Below are positions 16,195 to 24,817 of a stretch of DNA of 39,034 bases, piece by piece (the stretch's first letter is position 1; each line of letters opens with the position of its first letter). Origin of the DNA: Allobutyricicoccus pentlandensis (lineage in GTDB: Bacteria; Bacillota; Clostridia; Oscillospirales; QAMX01); NCBI GenBank assembly GCA_904398645.1, contig CAJFPH010000125.1, positions 1-39,034 on the forward strand, written 5' to 3'. The notes beneath the pieces are model-generated. The model searched no databases. It worked only from the letters and a program-made list of their open reading frames with translations, and was not told the DNA's origin. A program made the translations under genes and the position numbers.

Positions 16195-17089
16195 TGACAT
16201 AGGAGTAATAGGAACCTGCCATACGCTGGCCATCTTGCACGAATGTTTCCAACAGACCGTCCGCGGCTGAAAACTCTTGTTCTATCAGCGACGCATAGAG
16301 CAGAAGGACTGCGACGGTTTCCGGAGAGTCCAGGTATTCGTTGCCGAGCGTAAGCAGACGGGTGATGTCCCCGTCTTCTATGATACGGGCCGACTCTTCG
16401 TCACATTTTCGAGCCGTCTGCTCGTCCTGATAGTGAGAAAAATCAGCGGAGCCAAGTATCAGAAGAGACTGTTCCTGTGCGGCGTCCGCGAGGGCGCTGG
16501 CAAGTGTACGCAACGGCCCATCGCCCGCGCCGCGTGACAGCAGAACAGTGACAACGCTGGTTTCTGGAAAATAGTGCGCAACGTAAGGAACCAGAAGCGA
16601 TGCGGACCAATCCTTGCGAGCCGCGGAATCGTCTGTTTCCAGGAGAAGCGCGCTGGCCAACGCATCTGCCAACGTCAGATTACCTGCCAGAGAACCGGAA
16701 CTCCAGTAGTATCCGTTGCCGCAAATCTGAATTGGCGCGCCTGTCCCTTCGTGGTTGGGCGCAATGATCACAACTGTGTCCGGCGCCTCAACAACGGACG
16801 ACAGAATATCGGACGCCAGATACATTGCGGGCGCGTAGTGTGGCACTACGGCGCCCGCAATGTATTGATAGGCGCTGGACGGTTCCGCGCCGGTGATCTG
16901 TGCGTAGACAACTTTAGCATCATAATAGCTGCATGCAATATAATTACGAGTGTCGTTCGATGTCTCCTGTGATAGGTCCGAGTCGAAGGACATGTCATCC
17001 AGAGGCTCTTCTGGAGAAGAAGCTGTGCAAGATATACAACAGAGACATAAAAAAGCGGTAAGCAGCAAACATAAATACCGTCTCATCAT
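16187..17089 (-). CDS. MEMO-like (AmmeMemoRadiSam protein B family) lipoprotein
   Basis: The 300-residue product has a 20-residue signal peptide ending CIS-C21, a plausible lipobox, so it should be anchored outside the membrane. The mature part matches the MEMO/AmmeMemoRadiSam B fold: GAVVPH84, IIAPNH113EG, DWSASLLVPYVAHYFP and LGSADFSHYQDEQTARKCD. The two histidines fit the metal-site positions of human MEMO1 and related non-heme iron dioxygenase-like proteins. Most family members are cytoplasmic and sit beside AMMECR1 and radical-SAM partners; neither is here. Instead the start codon overlaps the stop of the alpha-2-macroglobulin-like gene by four bases (ATGA), so it is the third gene of the ECF sigma operon. 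Activity unknown. Confidence 0.8.
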   Translation of the reverse strand: MMRRYLCLLLTAFLCLCCISCTASSPEEPLDDMSFDSDLSQETSNDTRNYIACSYYDAKVVYAQITGAEPSSAYQYIAGAVVPHYAPAMYLASDILSSVVEAPDTVVIIAPNHEGTGAPIQICGNGYYWSSGSLAGNLTLADALASALLLETDDSAARKDWSASLLVPYVAHYFPETSVVTVLLSRGAGDGPLRTLASALADAAQEQSLLILGSADFSHYQDEQTARKCDEESARIIEDGDITRLLTLGNEYLDSPETVAVLLLYASLIEQEFSAADGLLETFVQDGQRMAGSYYSYVIK

Positions 17090-20000
17090 TTAACCGTTAA
17101 CATGAACCTGTCGCCCAGCGCAAGTAAAGAAGACTCGACGCCCTTTACAATAGGTTCCTCAAAGATGAAATCACCTGTAAGGACGGCGCGTACTTCTATT
17201 GTAACCGTAAAGTCGCTGCGCAATGCCGTGTTACCTGCTTCATAGTTGCGGCGATCCAAAACGAAGGTGAGTCTGTTTGCCTCCTGCGAGACCAGATAGC
17301 ATCCGGAATTGTGGACATATTCATAGCTGGAATATCGCGTGCCGGAAGGAAGAACGAAATCCAGTGTATAAATTTCGCCGGGACAGTCTTCAGAAAACGT
17401 CACGTAAGACGTAATGCTGGCGATGCTGCCAACAGACAGACTCTCCGGTTCGCACGAAGTTGTGATGCTGATTTGGTCCGCTGCGTTTTCCTGCACGGAA
17501 TCCATGCCACCGGTGTAAACTGCCGTGTAACCTATGCTGCCGGATGTCACGCGGAAGTTCGCCGCCGCGAGATCTTCGCGGTTAAATTGCAAAATAACGG
17601 CAGGCGATTCAGAAAGCGACCACGTTTCGGTTTCTCCATTATAAGCACAGGAGAACGCCGCTGTTGAAGTGGGAAGCGCGGTGCGCGTGACGTAAGACAT
17701 CAGAGCAAAGGCAGGCAGTGTTTCACCGCTTTCGTTGCCAAGGAGGTACAGGATAAAGCCGTCCAGCTGCTGCGCGTCAATCAGATTTGCCAAAAGCGAC
17801 GCATAAACTGTGGCAGCATAATTTTCTTCGAACGTACCGATATCAACGTAATGCCATGTGTCGGATGTTTTCAGATAGGGGAGGACAAGCGCCTGATAAA
17901 GCTCTGTAGCACCGTCGTCATCACCGAGGAGTGCCAGCGCACAGGCAAGCAGGATCCGGTCGGAATCCGTAAAGCTATTCGTGTCGTCAACCAGGACGCG
18001 CAAATCGGAAAGTACCGGTTCGCGCATGGATGCAAGCCCCATATAAGCCGCTGCGATCTCTCCGGAGGTGGCGTTGTGGTTATTGATAATCCCATAGAGA
18101 TAGTTGACGGCCGCTCCCGCGTCGATATGTTCCACTGCGGAAACCAGTGCAAGCGCTGTGGTCAGAGCGTCCGGATCAGCATAGGAGAAGAGCCGTACAC
18201 CACCGCTGTAACCCTGATATGCGGAAAATTCAGGGCGTTCTATAGCCATTTCCGCGTCCGGATCAAGAGTTGAAAGGATATCGGCTGCCGTAATACGCGC
18301 AAGCGTTTGATCGACGCGTTGCCCGCTCATGGAGAGCAGTTCGGAGAGCGCAGACATATAAATCTGACGTTCCGCATCGTAGAAAATCATTGTGACCGGA
18401 TACTTAACGGCATCAATATCGACCGGATCCGAGAGATTGCCATAGGAAATGGCTGTCAACTCGTGACGGCTTTCCTCTATAAGAATCGTACGGGTAATAC
18501 CGTCACGCTGCGAACCGGAGTCTGCAAAAATGGTGATTTCATGACTGCCGGCTTCCAGCGGTCCCAAATTGAAATAGGTGTAACTGCCGGCTTTCCCCTC
18601 GGTCTCGACGACAGACTGACCGTCCACTGTTACCGTATAAGTCACGGCAGCGCCGTCCTGCGCGCCGTATACCCGCGCAGACAGCGAGACATCGTCTCCC
18701 ACTGTATAACTGTCGTTTAACACAAGATTGATGAAAAAGGGAATGGAGACTTCCACATTGTGCGTGGCGCTTCCGGCATACGCATTTTCTGAGACAACTG
18801 CCGCAGTGATGCGCCAGGAGGTCAGATTGTCGGGAAGCGTAAAGGAAAAGTCAGCATTACCAGAAGCGTCTGTCTGTCCGGTCAAAAAAGCCGCCGTATC
18901 GGCAAAATCATTTCGTGCCTCTTCCGAAGCCCCATCTCCACCGCCTTCCGCATAGGCGTCGCTCATATTTTTGTCAACATAAGAGACAAAACGAACCGGC
19001 TCTTCATAATAGCGCATGGTATAAAGCGACGACGCAGGATGAATCTGCTGATCCATGATGGCGAACAACGCTTCGTCAACAACACCGATGGCGTAACTTG
19101 CAGAAACGGGATTGCCCTCTGCATCTGTCACACGGATCGTGCCTTGAACTGTTCCGCCGGGAGAGTAGGCCTCTTCGTCAGTTGTGATATCTACAGAGAG
19201 CTCACGCTCGGTGTAGTCGTATAAAACATAGGCAGGCCGCACGGAGTAGACATGCTTTCCGTCAAAGTAGGCGGCGTAAATGACAACATTGGGGATCATT
19301 TCCTCTGTAAAGGTAAGGGAGAGTTTATTTTCCTCTGCGACGTCATAACGCAGTACATGATCGGTCATCGTCATATAAAGCGATGTGCCGGAAGTCACTT
19401 CCTCTGTACCACAAAGTCCGAAAACGGCGGTCTCCCCAAGCCGGAGATTACCGGCATCGGCATCTTCCCGCAAAAGATAGTAGCCATAGTAATATCCGCC
19501 CGGATAGGTGTCGCTGCCGAGATAAACAGACGTTTCAAAGGCAACGCCATCCGGGGAGGTATAGGTCACATCCATGCGGTAATAAGCGTTGTCGCTGTAA
19601 TCGGCATTTTGATAAGGCGTTGTGGTATATTGCCCGTTGACGGTTGTAAAATCTTCGCTGTACACGACTTCCTCATGACGTTCGTAGTCATAGGTATCAA
19701 CGGTAACTTTATTGATGGCGTCGTAATAGCTCCCGGTGGAATACTTTTCATAATAACACCGTACCAGCGTTGCCGTGCCGCTGACGTCCGCCGATTCGCC
19801 GCGCAATTCGTCAATGTGAGAGTAATAGTCGTTCAAATGTTCCTCAAACGAGACAAAATCAATGGCATTTGACTGAATTTCGACACTGAGTGAATGATCT
19901 GACGCAGCATTCGCCGTCAACATATAATCGCTCGGGAAGTAGTATGCCTGATCAAATGCACTGACATAGACGTCCTCTGCGCCGGTCGTGGATACATTAA

Positions 20001-22068
20001 CATACTGAGTTGTTGGCATCCAGTCTCCGCCATAGGTGTTGGGAAAAACTGTGGCCGACGCGCTGCCGCTGTCATCCAATGTGAGTACGTCGCCGTATGT
20101 GTCTTTTGTCAGCTGCACCGCGAGGCCGGCAGCCGGCGTACCATCGAAAAACTGACCGGATATCGCAACGTCGAGCGTTTCCCCTGCACGATAATAGTCC
20201 TGGTCAAACCCTACGGTGAGCACATAGGCCGGCTTTGTATACTCCATTACTGTATACGCAGTCGAGCAGAGCGTCTCGCCGTTTGCCGCAAAAGAAAGTG
20301 ATACATAGCCGGAGACGTTTCCTTCGAAGGAATAGGCGCCGGTAAACGTGCCGTCAGCCATGACTTCTACCGTGCCGACACTGCGCGGCTCTCCGACGGA
20401 AGATGCCAGAACTTCCAGCTCAGATGGGATAGAAGTTCCGTTTTTAGGAAGGATTACTCCCCAGTAGTGAACCGTATCGGTGGGTTGATAGACCTCACGA
20501 TCCAAATAAATATACGTGTAGTAATCGCCGGACACATTGGTGTCAGTCGTACCGTCTATGCCGACGTAATCCACAAACGTGCGGCTGCCTGATGAGACGC
20601 GAAGTTCTGCATAGGCGGCGTCCGTTTCCTGGTAGGAGATGGATGCCACGCCATCGGCGCCGGTTTTAGCGCTGGCGGCCGAGTCACCGGCGGTCAACGT
20701 GACGTCGGCGCCGGAAAGTACATTGCCGGACTGCGTGTCATGCAGCCAGACGAGCGCTTCACCGTTTAATGCCTGGTAGTAAACGGAAAGTGAGGAGACC
20801 TGAATCAGCTTTTGTACCGTATATGTCGTACCTGCGTTGTCAGAGACGCTGATTTCAGCCAAATACCAACCCTCCACTAAATCAGGGAGAAGCACATACG
20901 AGGGCGTATACCAATAACCGTTTTCCATGGTCACGATTTCCGCCTCAAACGTATCGAGCTGTGTAAGGCCGTCGTGTGACACCTGCACGTCGCCATCGGC
21001 GCCGAGAACCGGATGTAGCGCCCCATACTTTTCTTCTGCAAGGTCTCGGTAGCGATCCGCACTGCCGACGTTGTAAAGCGTTACATGCGCCGTTTTGAAT
21101 TCCTCCGAGGCATAGATGCCGACAGCAATCGCGTCGCCGGGGACGAAGGTTTCGGTAAAGGCGTCTGACAAATAGAACTGCAGGGTATTGCCGACATCTT
21201 CAGCGGGCGTACGGAAGCTGAATTCATATGCAGCTTCCATCACTTCGCCTGACTCTGCGGTAAGGCCCGGCTGTATGGTGACGGTATAGACTGTATTGGG
21301 CGCAAGATTTTCATCAGGAACAAACGCAACGGTTTTGCCATAGTAAAGGAAGGAGCCGGAAACAGACGGCGAAATTTCAAAATAGTCTTCCATTCCGGAT
21401 GAAATCATACGTGAAAAGTTGATTTCAATGCCGGTTTCCAGCGGCATACCGTCTGTGTTATCGCCGGGGAGTGTTGATTCTACACGCAAAGACGCATCTG
21501 TCTGAAATGCCCAGGACTTAGCCGTATCGTCACCTGTCGCAATGGAGACTGTGACAATCTCGCCGTCCTCAAACGGTTCGGACGGAGTCAACGTATAAAG
21601 CGTCTCATTTTCTGCCTGCAAGGTAAAGTCCACGGCAGGCTCGATTGTGATGCGGTCTTCCAGATCATCGGCAGAAATGATTCCTCCGGCGACCTCAATG
21701 AAAAATTCGGTGTCCGGCGTCACGACGCCGGATGTCCTCGCCGCGGCGAGGACATCAAAAGTCATGCCGTCCGCAATATCGCCGGAATCCCCGGAGTTTC
21801 CAGTATTTTCCACATTGTTTGCGGCGGTATTTCCGTCATTCGGATCGCTGCTGCCTGCGGGAAGCATTGGCAGGACGATAAACACGAGAAGCAGACAGGC
21901 CAACGCCAAGGCTCCTGCGGAGTACGCCCAACCGTAACTACGCCGGGACCTTCGTCCGCGTTCGCCCGCCGCGATACGGCGGCGGACCTCCGCTTTCTGG
22001 CCCTCGGTCATCGTCATATCCTGCAAATAGCGATCAACGATGTCTTTTAGTTTGGTTAATTTACTCAA
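17086..22068 (-). CDS. Giant membrane-anchored alpha-2-macroglobulin-like protein, candidate anti-sigma factor
   Basis: This 1660-residue protein has a basic cytoplasmic head (1-45), one membrane segment (about 46-69), an Asn/Gly-rich linker, an SbsA-type Ig-like domain (about 190-285), and macroglobulin domains including DREVYQPTDTVHYWGV near 522. An AIGVVDEALFAIMD segment (about 990) precedes a Gly/Glu-rich bait-like loop, the A2M domain (LPDNLTSWRITA, about 1080) and an alpha/alpha toroid from about 1230. Where thioester members have GCxEQ, this has SGQRVDQT (1248-1255) with no cysteine, so no thioester can form. Translation starts at TTG (22068), GGAGG 9 bases upstream. Lying 23 bases after an ECF sigma gene, the head-membrane-exterior layout is that of transmembrane anti-sigma factors. 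That role is inference; the fold is well supported. Confidence 0.82.
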   Translation of the reverse strand: MSKLTKLKDIVDRYLQDMTMTEGQKAEVRRRIAAGERGRRSRRSYGWAYSAGALALACLLLVFIVLPMLPAGSSDPNDGNTAANNVENTGNSGDSGDIADGMTFDVLAAARTSGVVTPDTEFFIEVAGGIISADDLEDRITIEPAVDFTLQAENETLYTLTPSEPFEDGEIVTVSIATGDDTAKSWAFQTDASLRVESTLPGDNTDGMPLETGIEINFSRMISSGMEDYFEISPSVSGSFLYYGKTVAFVPDENLAPNTVYTVTIQPGLTAESGEVMEAAYEFSFRTPAEDVGNTLQFYLSDAFTETFVPGDAIAVGIYASEEFKTAHVTLYNVGSADRYRDLAEEKYGALHPVLGADGDVQVSHDGLTQLDTFEAEIVTMENGYWYTPSYVLLPDLVEGWYLAEISVSDNAGTTYTVQKLIQVSSLSVYYQALNGEALVWLHDTQSGNVLSGADVTLTAGDSAASAKTGADGVASISYQETDAAYAELRVSSGSRTFVDYVGIDGTTDTNVSGDYYTYIYLDREVYQPTDTVHYWGVILPKNGTSIPSELEVLASSVGEPRSVGTVEVMADGTFTGAYSFEGNVSGYVSLSFAANGETLCSTAYTVMEYTKPAYVLTVGFDQDYYRAGETLDVAISGQFFDGTPAAGLAVQLTKDTYGDVLTLDDSGSASATVFPNTYGGDWMPTTQYVNVSTTGAEDVYVSAFDQAYYFPSDYMLTANAASDHSLSVEIQSNAIDFVSFEEHLNDYYSHIDELRGESADVSGTATLVRCYYEKYSTGSYYDAINKVTVDTYDYERHEEVVYSEDFTTVNGQYTTTPYQNADYSDNAYYRMDVTYTSPDGVAFETSVYLGSDTYPGGYYYGYYLLREDADAGNLRLGETAVFGLCGTEEVTSGTSLYMTMTDHVLRYDVAEENKLSLTFTEEMIPNVVIYAAYFDGKHVYSVRPAYVLYDYTERELSVDITTDEEAYSPGGTVQGTIRVTDAEGNPVSASYAIGVVDEALFAIMDQQIHPASSLYTMRYYEEPVRFVSYVDKNMSDAYAEGGGDGASEEARNDFADTAAFLTGQTDASGNADFSFTLPDNLTSWRITAAVVSENAYAGSATHNVEVSIPFFINLVLNDSYTVGDDVSLSARVYGAQDGAAVTYTVTVDGQSVVETEGKAGSYTYFNLGPLEAGSHEITIFADSGSQRDGITRTILIEESRHELTAISYGNLSDPVDIDAVKYPVTMIFYDAERQIYMSALSELLSMSGQRVDQTLARITAADILSTLDPDAEMAIERPEFSAYQGYSGGVRLFSYADPDALTTALALVSAVEHIDAGAAVNYLYGIINNHNATSGEIAAAYMGLASMREPVLSDLRVLVDDTNSFTDSDRILLACALALLGDDDGATELYQALVLPYLKTSDTWHYVDIGTFEENYAATVYASLLANLIDAQQLDGFILYLLGNESGETLPAFALMSYVTRTALPTSTAAFSCAYNGETETWSLSESPAVILQFNREDLAAANFRVTSGSIGYTAVYTGGMDSVQENAADQISITTSCEPESLSVGSIASITSYVTFSEDCPGEIYTLDFVLPSGTRYSSYEYVHNSGCYLVSQEANRLTFVLDRRNYEAGNTALRSDFTVTIEVRAVLTGDFIFEEPIVKGVESSLLALGDRFMLTVK

Positions 22069-22091
22069 TCTTAAAAACCTCCGAAAGCCGT

Positions 22092-22616
22092 TTAGATCGT
22101 TTCATCCTGCAGTATATTGCGAAGCATATCGCGTCCACGCTTTAACCGGACATTAACCGTAGATTTTGCGGTATGCTGTATATGTGCGATTTCTTCCGCT
22201 TTGAAACCGTCATAATAATAAAGGAGGATTGTCTGCCGGTAGATATCGGGCAGGCTCTGTATGGCGTCGAGCAGGACGATATTCTCGTCGCGATCAATTG
22301 CATCCTGTTCCGGTGTACCGGACGCATCTGCAGCCATATAGTCTGAAAATTCCTCCGGACGGTCGCGATAGGAACGCTTACGCATCATATCGCGACACAC
22401 GTTCATCGCAATACGGGTAATCCAGGTTTTCTCACTGGATTCCGAACGGAATGAAGAATATTTTGAATAGACCTTGATGAACGTCTCCTGTACGGCATCC
22501 TGTGCCAGATGATAATCTTTTAAATACAGATAGCATAGGCGCAGCAAGCCTGTGCCATAAGAATCCATGATCCTGTCGAGATCAGGCAGATCGTTTGTAG
22601 TTGTGAAAAACAGCAC
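22092..22616 (-). CDS. ECF-family RNA polymerase sigma factor
   Basis: This 174-residue sigma-70 family protein contains only regions 2 and 4: DRIMDSYGTGLLRLCYLYLKDYHLAQDAVQETFIKVY is region 2.1-2.2, SSEKTWITRIAMNVCRDMMRKRS is 2.3-2.4, and IQSLPDIYRQTILLYYYDGFKAEEIAHI is region 4 with its helix-turn-helix. It should direct transcription of envelope-stress or surface genes. Start choice: the ATG at 22622 touches the GGAGG, so the GTG at 22616, 6 bases from it, is preferred; an ATG at 22658 has no ribosome site. It is the first gene of an operon with the alpha-2-macroglobulin-like and MEMO-like genes, which probably govern or serve it. No ECF-type autoregulatory -35/-10 pair was recognised upstream. 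Confidence 0.92.
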   Translation of the reverse strand: MLFFTTTNDLPDLDRIMDSYGTGLLRLCYLYLKDYHLAQDAVQETFIKVYSKYSSFRSESSEKTWITRIAMNVCRDMMRKRSYRDRPEEFSDYMAADASGTPEQDAIDRDENIVLLDAIQSLPDIYRQTILLYYYDGFKAEEIAHIQHTAKSTVNVRLKRGRDMLRNILQDETI

Positions 22617-22704
22617 TGTCATCCTCCTGCAATGTGAGCAATCCGCCGTTTCATACATTAGACGAATGATACGACTGATAAATTACGATGAATGAGATAT
22701 GAAA

Positions 22705-22736
22705 ATAGTATACCATAAATATAGTATACCATAAAT
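22705..22736 (-). repeat. Tandem 16 bp repeat carrying two TATACT boxes upstream of the ECF gene
   Basis: The sequence ATAGTATACCATAAAT occurs twice without interruption (22705-22720 and 22721-22736). Read on the minus strand each copy contains GGTATACTAT, a -10-like TATACT. No clear -35 box precedes either copy. It may be a duplicated promoter element or an operator of the ECF operon. Confidence 0.55.
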
Positions 22737-22770
22737 TAAGATGAAAAAAAGAGAAAAAAAGTTTTATGTG

Positions 22771-22805
22771 CAAAAAGAAAGACGCGATTATAAAATAATC
22801 GCGTC
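22771..22805 (-). terminator. Intrinsic terminator of spoIIGA-sigE
   Basis: GACGCGATTAT, loop TTT on the minus strand, ATAATCGCGTC: an 11 bp perfect stem followed by TTTCTTTTTG. It lies 49 bases after the sigE stop. Confidence 0.88.
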
Positions 22806-22853
22806 AAAACGAAAATGATTGGTTAAAATCTGAACGAAAAGAGACGTCCACAA

Positions 22854-23582
22854 TCAGATCAGCCGTGCAATATCATTTTTTAGTTTTGAGATAATTTTCT
22901 TTTCCAGTCTTGAAATATAGGATTGTGAAATTCCCATTAAATCGGCCACTTCCTTTTGCGTCATTTCCCGCACGCCGCCGAGGCCGAACCGCAGCGTTAT
23001 GATTTGCCGCTCCCGTTCGTTTAGCCGTCCAAGCGCTTCAGAGAGAAGCTGGCGGTCGGCATCGTCTTCCAAAGGTCGGATGACGCTGTCTGGTTCTGTG
23101 CCGAGAATATCGGAGAGCAACAGCTCATTTCCGTCCCAATCGGTATTGAGCGGCTCGTCAATTGATATTTCATGGCGCCTGTTGGAACTTTTACGCAGGA
23201 ACATTAATATTTCGTTTTCAATGCAGCGCGATGCATAGGTGGCGAGTTTTATGTTTTTGGCAGGATCGTAGGTATGAATCGCCTTAATCAAGCCGATCGT
23301 ACCAATGGAAATCAGGTCTTCGATATTGACATTTGTGTTTTCAAATTTTCGCGCTATGTAGACGACAAGTCTGAGATTGCGTTCGATGAAGATACGGCTG
23401 ACCTCCTGATCGCCGTAATGTTCCATCAGGCGAAGTTCCTCCTCCGGTGAGAGCGGCTGAGGCAGGCTTTCCGCGCCGCCGATATAGAAGATGCTACCGG
23501 TTCGTCCAATACCGCGCAGCCATTTGAACCGGTTTTTCAGCAGATAAATCCGGGTTAAAAACGTTTTCCAAAAGTGCTTCAT
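22854..23582 (-). CDS. sigE: Sporulation sigma factor SigE (pro-sigma-E)
   Basis: Sigma-E is the first mother-cell sigma factor of sporulation, made as an inactive membrane-associated precursor. The 242-residue product closely follows B. subtilis SigE: a hydrophobic/basic pro-sequence (about residues 1-32), then FYIGGAESLPQPLS at the usual cleavage zone, region 2 (ERNLRLVVYIARKFENTNVNIEDLISIGTIGLIKA, LATYASRCIENEILM), DEPLNTDWDGNELLLSDILG, and region 4 (LNERERQIITLRFGLGG, SQSYISRLEKKI). The start at 23582 has AAGGAGGA upstream and overlaps nothing but the tail of the spoIIGA intergene; a longer frame to 23609 is rejected. It is co-transcribed with spoIIGA, its processing protease. Confidence 0.97.
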   Translation of the reverse strand: MKHFWKTFLTRIYLLKNRFKWLRGIGRTGSIFYIGGAESLPQPLSPEEELRLMEHYGDQEVSRIFIERNLRLVVYIARKFENTNVNIEDLISIGTIGLIKAIHTYDPAKNIKLATYASRCIENEILMFLRKSSNRRHEISIDEPLNTDWDGNELLLSDILGTEPDSVIRPLEDDADRQLLSEALGRLNERERQIITLRFGLGGVREMTQKEVADLMGISQSYISRLEKKIISKLKNDIARLI

Positions 23583-23598
23583 GCCAGGCTCCTCCTTT

Positions 23599-24468
23599 TC
23601 ATGCGCCAATTACTGCGCCGCATCCTGTTTCTTCCGATAGTTCTGTTTCCGTAAGCGCAACAAGCGCGCCTTCCAATGCGTTGTCGTTTTCCCGGACGCT
23701 GTCTGCCCGCAGGGCCAGCAGCAAACCATGTTTTGTGCCAATGGCACGATAGGGAATCAGGCGAAACCCATCACCGTACCCTGCGCCTGCAAGCATCCTG
23801 AGCGTTTCGGCCGCATCGGAAACGCCAAACACATCAAAGATCGCACGCATGCCATGTGGAAATGCATCACGTACCCGGGTGTATTCCACAACGACGATAC
23901 GGCCGTTTGTAAGCGGATCGGTAAGCCGGTTACCGGTGTCTACCATTGCCTCCAGTTCAATCGTTTTTCCAAACAGTGTGATCGCTACAACGGTACGCAG
24001 TACCGCATGTTCAGAGAGCCTCGGCGCATTTTTCAGGAGCAATGTCATAATCAAGTAGGCGCCAAGCGCTACTGCAATGAGAACGGTTGAAGAGATCCCT
24101 GCGTACAAGACGCCGTTGCGCACAGCGGCATTTTCCGGGTTTGTAAATTTGAAAAGCGCCATCATGGCGCCGGCGAACGCAAAACTGACTACATAAAAAA
24201 TCAATGTTCGCCGTAGAAAGGTTCTCCAGTCATGAAAACCGTATGAGATTACGCTCATCAATGCTGAAAATGCCGTCTTTGCAAGGACGGTATAAAAAAT
24301 ATGTAGCTCCGGAAAAAACATAAAGCAGGCATAGAGGGCGCCTGCTGCCGCTCCGGCAAAGATACGCAGACGCTTGATCTGTGAACCGCAAAGCATGGCG
24401 GAGGTGAGGAGCAGCAGGTAATTGATGATAAGGTTTAAAATAAAGAGCTCATCTATATATACGACCAT
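23599..24468 (-). CDS. spoIIGA: Sigma-E processing peptidase SpoIIGA
   Basis: SpoIIGA is the membrane aspartic protease that removes the pro-sequence of sigma-E in the mother cell after a signal from the forespore protein SpoIIR. The 289-residue product begins VVYIDELFILNLIINYLLLL and has five hydrophobic segments in the first 160 residues. A soluble C-terminal half follows with the catalytic motif VDTGNRLTDP (about residue 178) and a late RLIPYRAIG segment. Its length is close to the B. subtilis protein (309). AGGAGG lies 5 bases before the ATG. Its stop is 16 bases upstream of the sigE start, the conserved spoIIG arrangement. Confidence 0.96.
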   Translation of the reverse strand: MVVYIDELFILNLIINYLLLLTSAMLCGSQIKRLRIFAGAAAGALYACFMFFPELHIFYTVLAKTAFSALMSVISYGFHDWRTFLRRTLIFYVVSFAFAGAMMALFKFTNPENAAVRNGVLYAGISSTVLIAVALGAYLIMTLLLKNAPRLSEHAVLRTVVAITLFGKTIELEAMVDTGNRLTDPLTNGRIVVVEYTRVRDAFPHGMRAIFDVFGVSDAAETLRMLAGAGYGDGFRLIPYRAIGTKHGLLLALRADSVRENDNALEGALVALTETELSEETGCGAVIGA

Positions 24469-24527
24469 GTCCGCCTCCTAATGCCATGCCGGCATAAATT
24501 TCTTCATGCTATTCTGCCATAGTTATC

Positions 24528-24560
24528 ATTATAGCGTTAGACCACTTGAATATGTGTCTT
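24528..24560 (-). promoter_or_regulatory. Putative spoIIG promoter with unusually long spacing
   Basis: On the minus strand a perfect TATAAT (24533-24528) lies 59 bases before spoIIGA. No -35 is found at 17 bases, but AAGACA (24560-24555) lies 21 bases upstream. B. subtilis spoIIG, a Spo0A-activated sigma-A promoter, has a similar over-long spacing of 22. Imperfect 0A-like boxes (TTCGCGG, GACCGAA) lie just further upstream. Confidence 0.5.
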
Positions 24561-24669
24561 TTTCGGTCCGCGAATGGAAACTGCTTTTGGGGAATGCGGT
24601 GGGGAAGCGCAAAAAAACGTTTTGAAAGCAAAGCATGCTGTGGACTTTGGGAATATGGTTTTTTTATGG

Positions 24670-24698
24670 TTGCTATTTCACCTGCAAAATAGTATAAT
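24670..24698 (+). promoter_or_regulatory. Putative promoter of the GH8 gene
   Basis: TTGCTA and a perfect TATAAT are separated by 17 bases, leaving a leader of about 110 bases before the start codon. The 348-base gap from 24470 to 24817 holds this promoter and the divergent spoIIG promoter and no credible gene. Confidence 0.6.
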
Positions 24699-24817
24699 AT
24701 ATACAAAGCCGCTTCGTGCTGGACAAGCATGGAATGATATGGATGGTATGCCTGGGCCTCTGAAGGGGCGCTGCAAAAACAGGAACCATCAGTCAAAAAT
24801 AAAGGGGAAGATGTGTT

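Noticed and set aside
22705..22736. Tandem repeat as a CRISPR remnant
   Set aside because: There are two abutting 16-base copies without spacers and no cas genes nearby.
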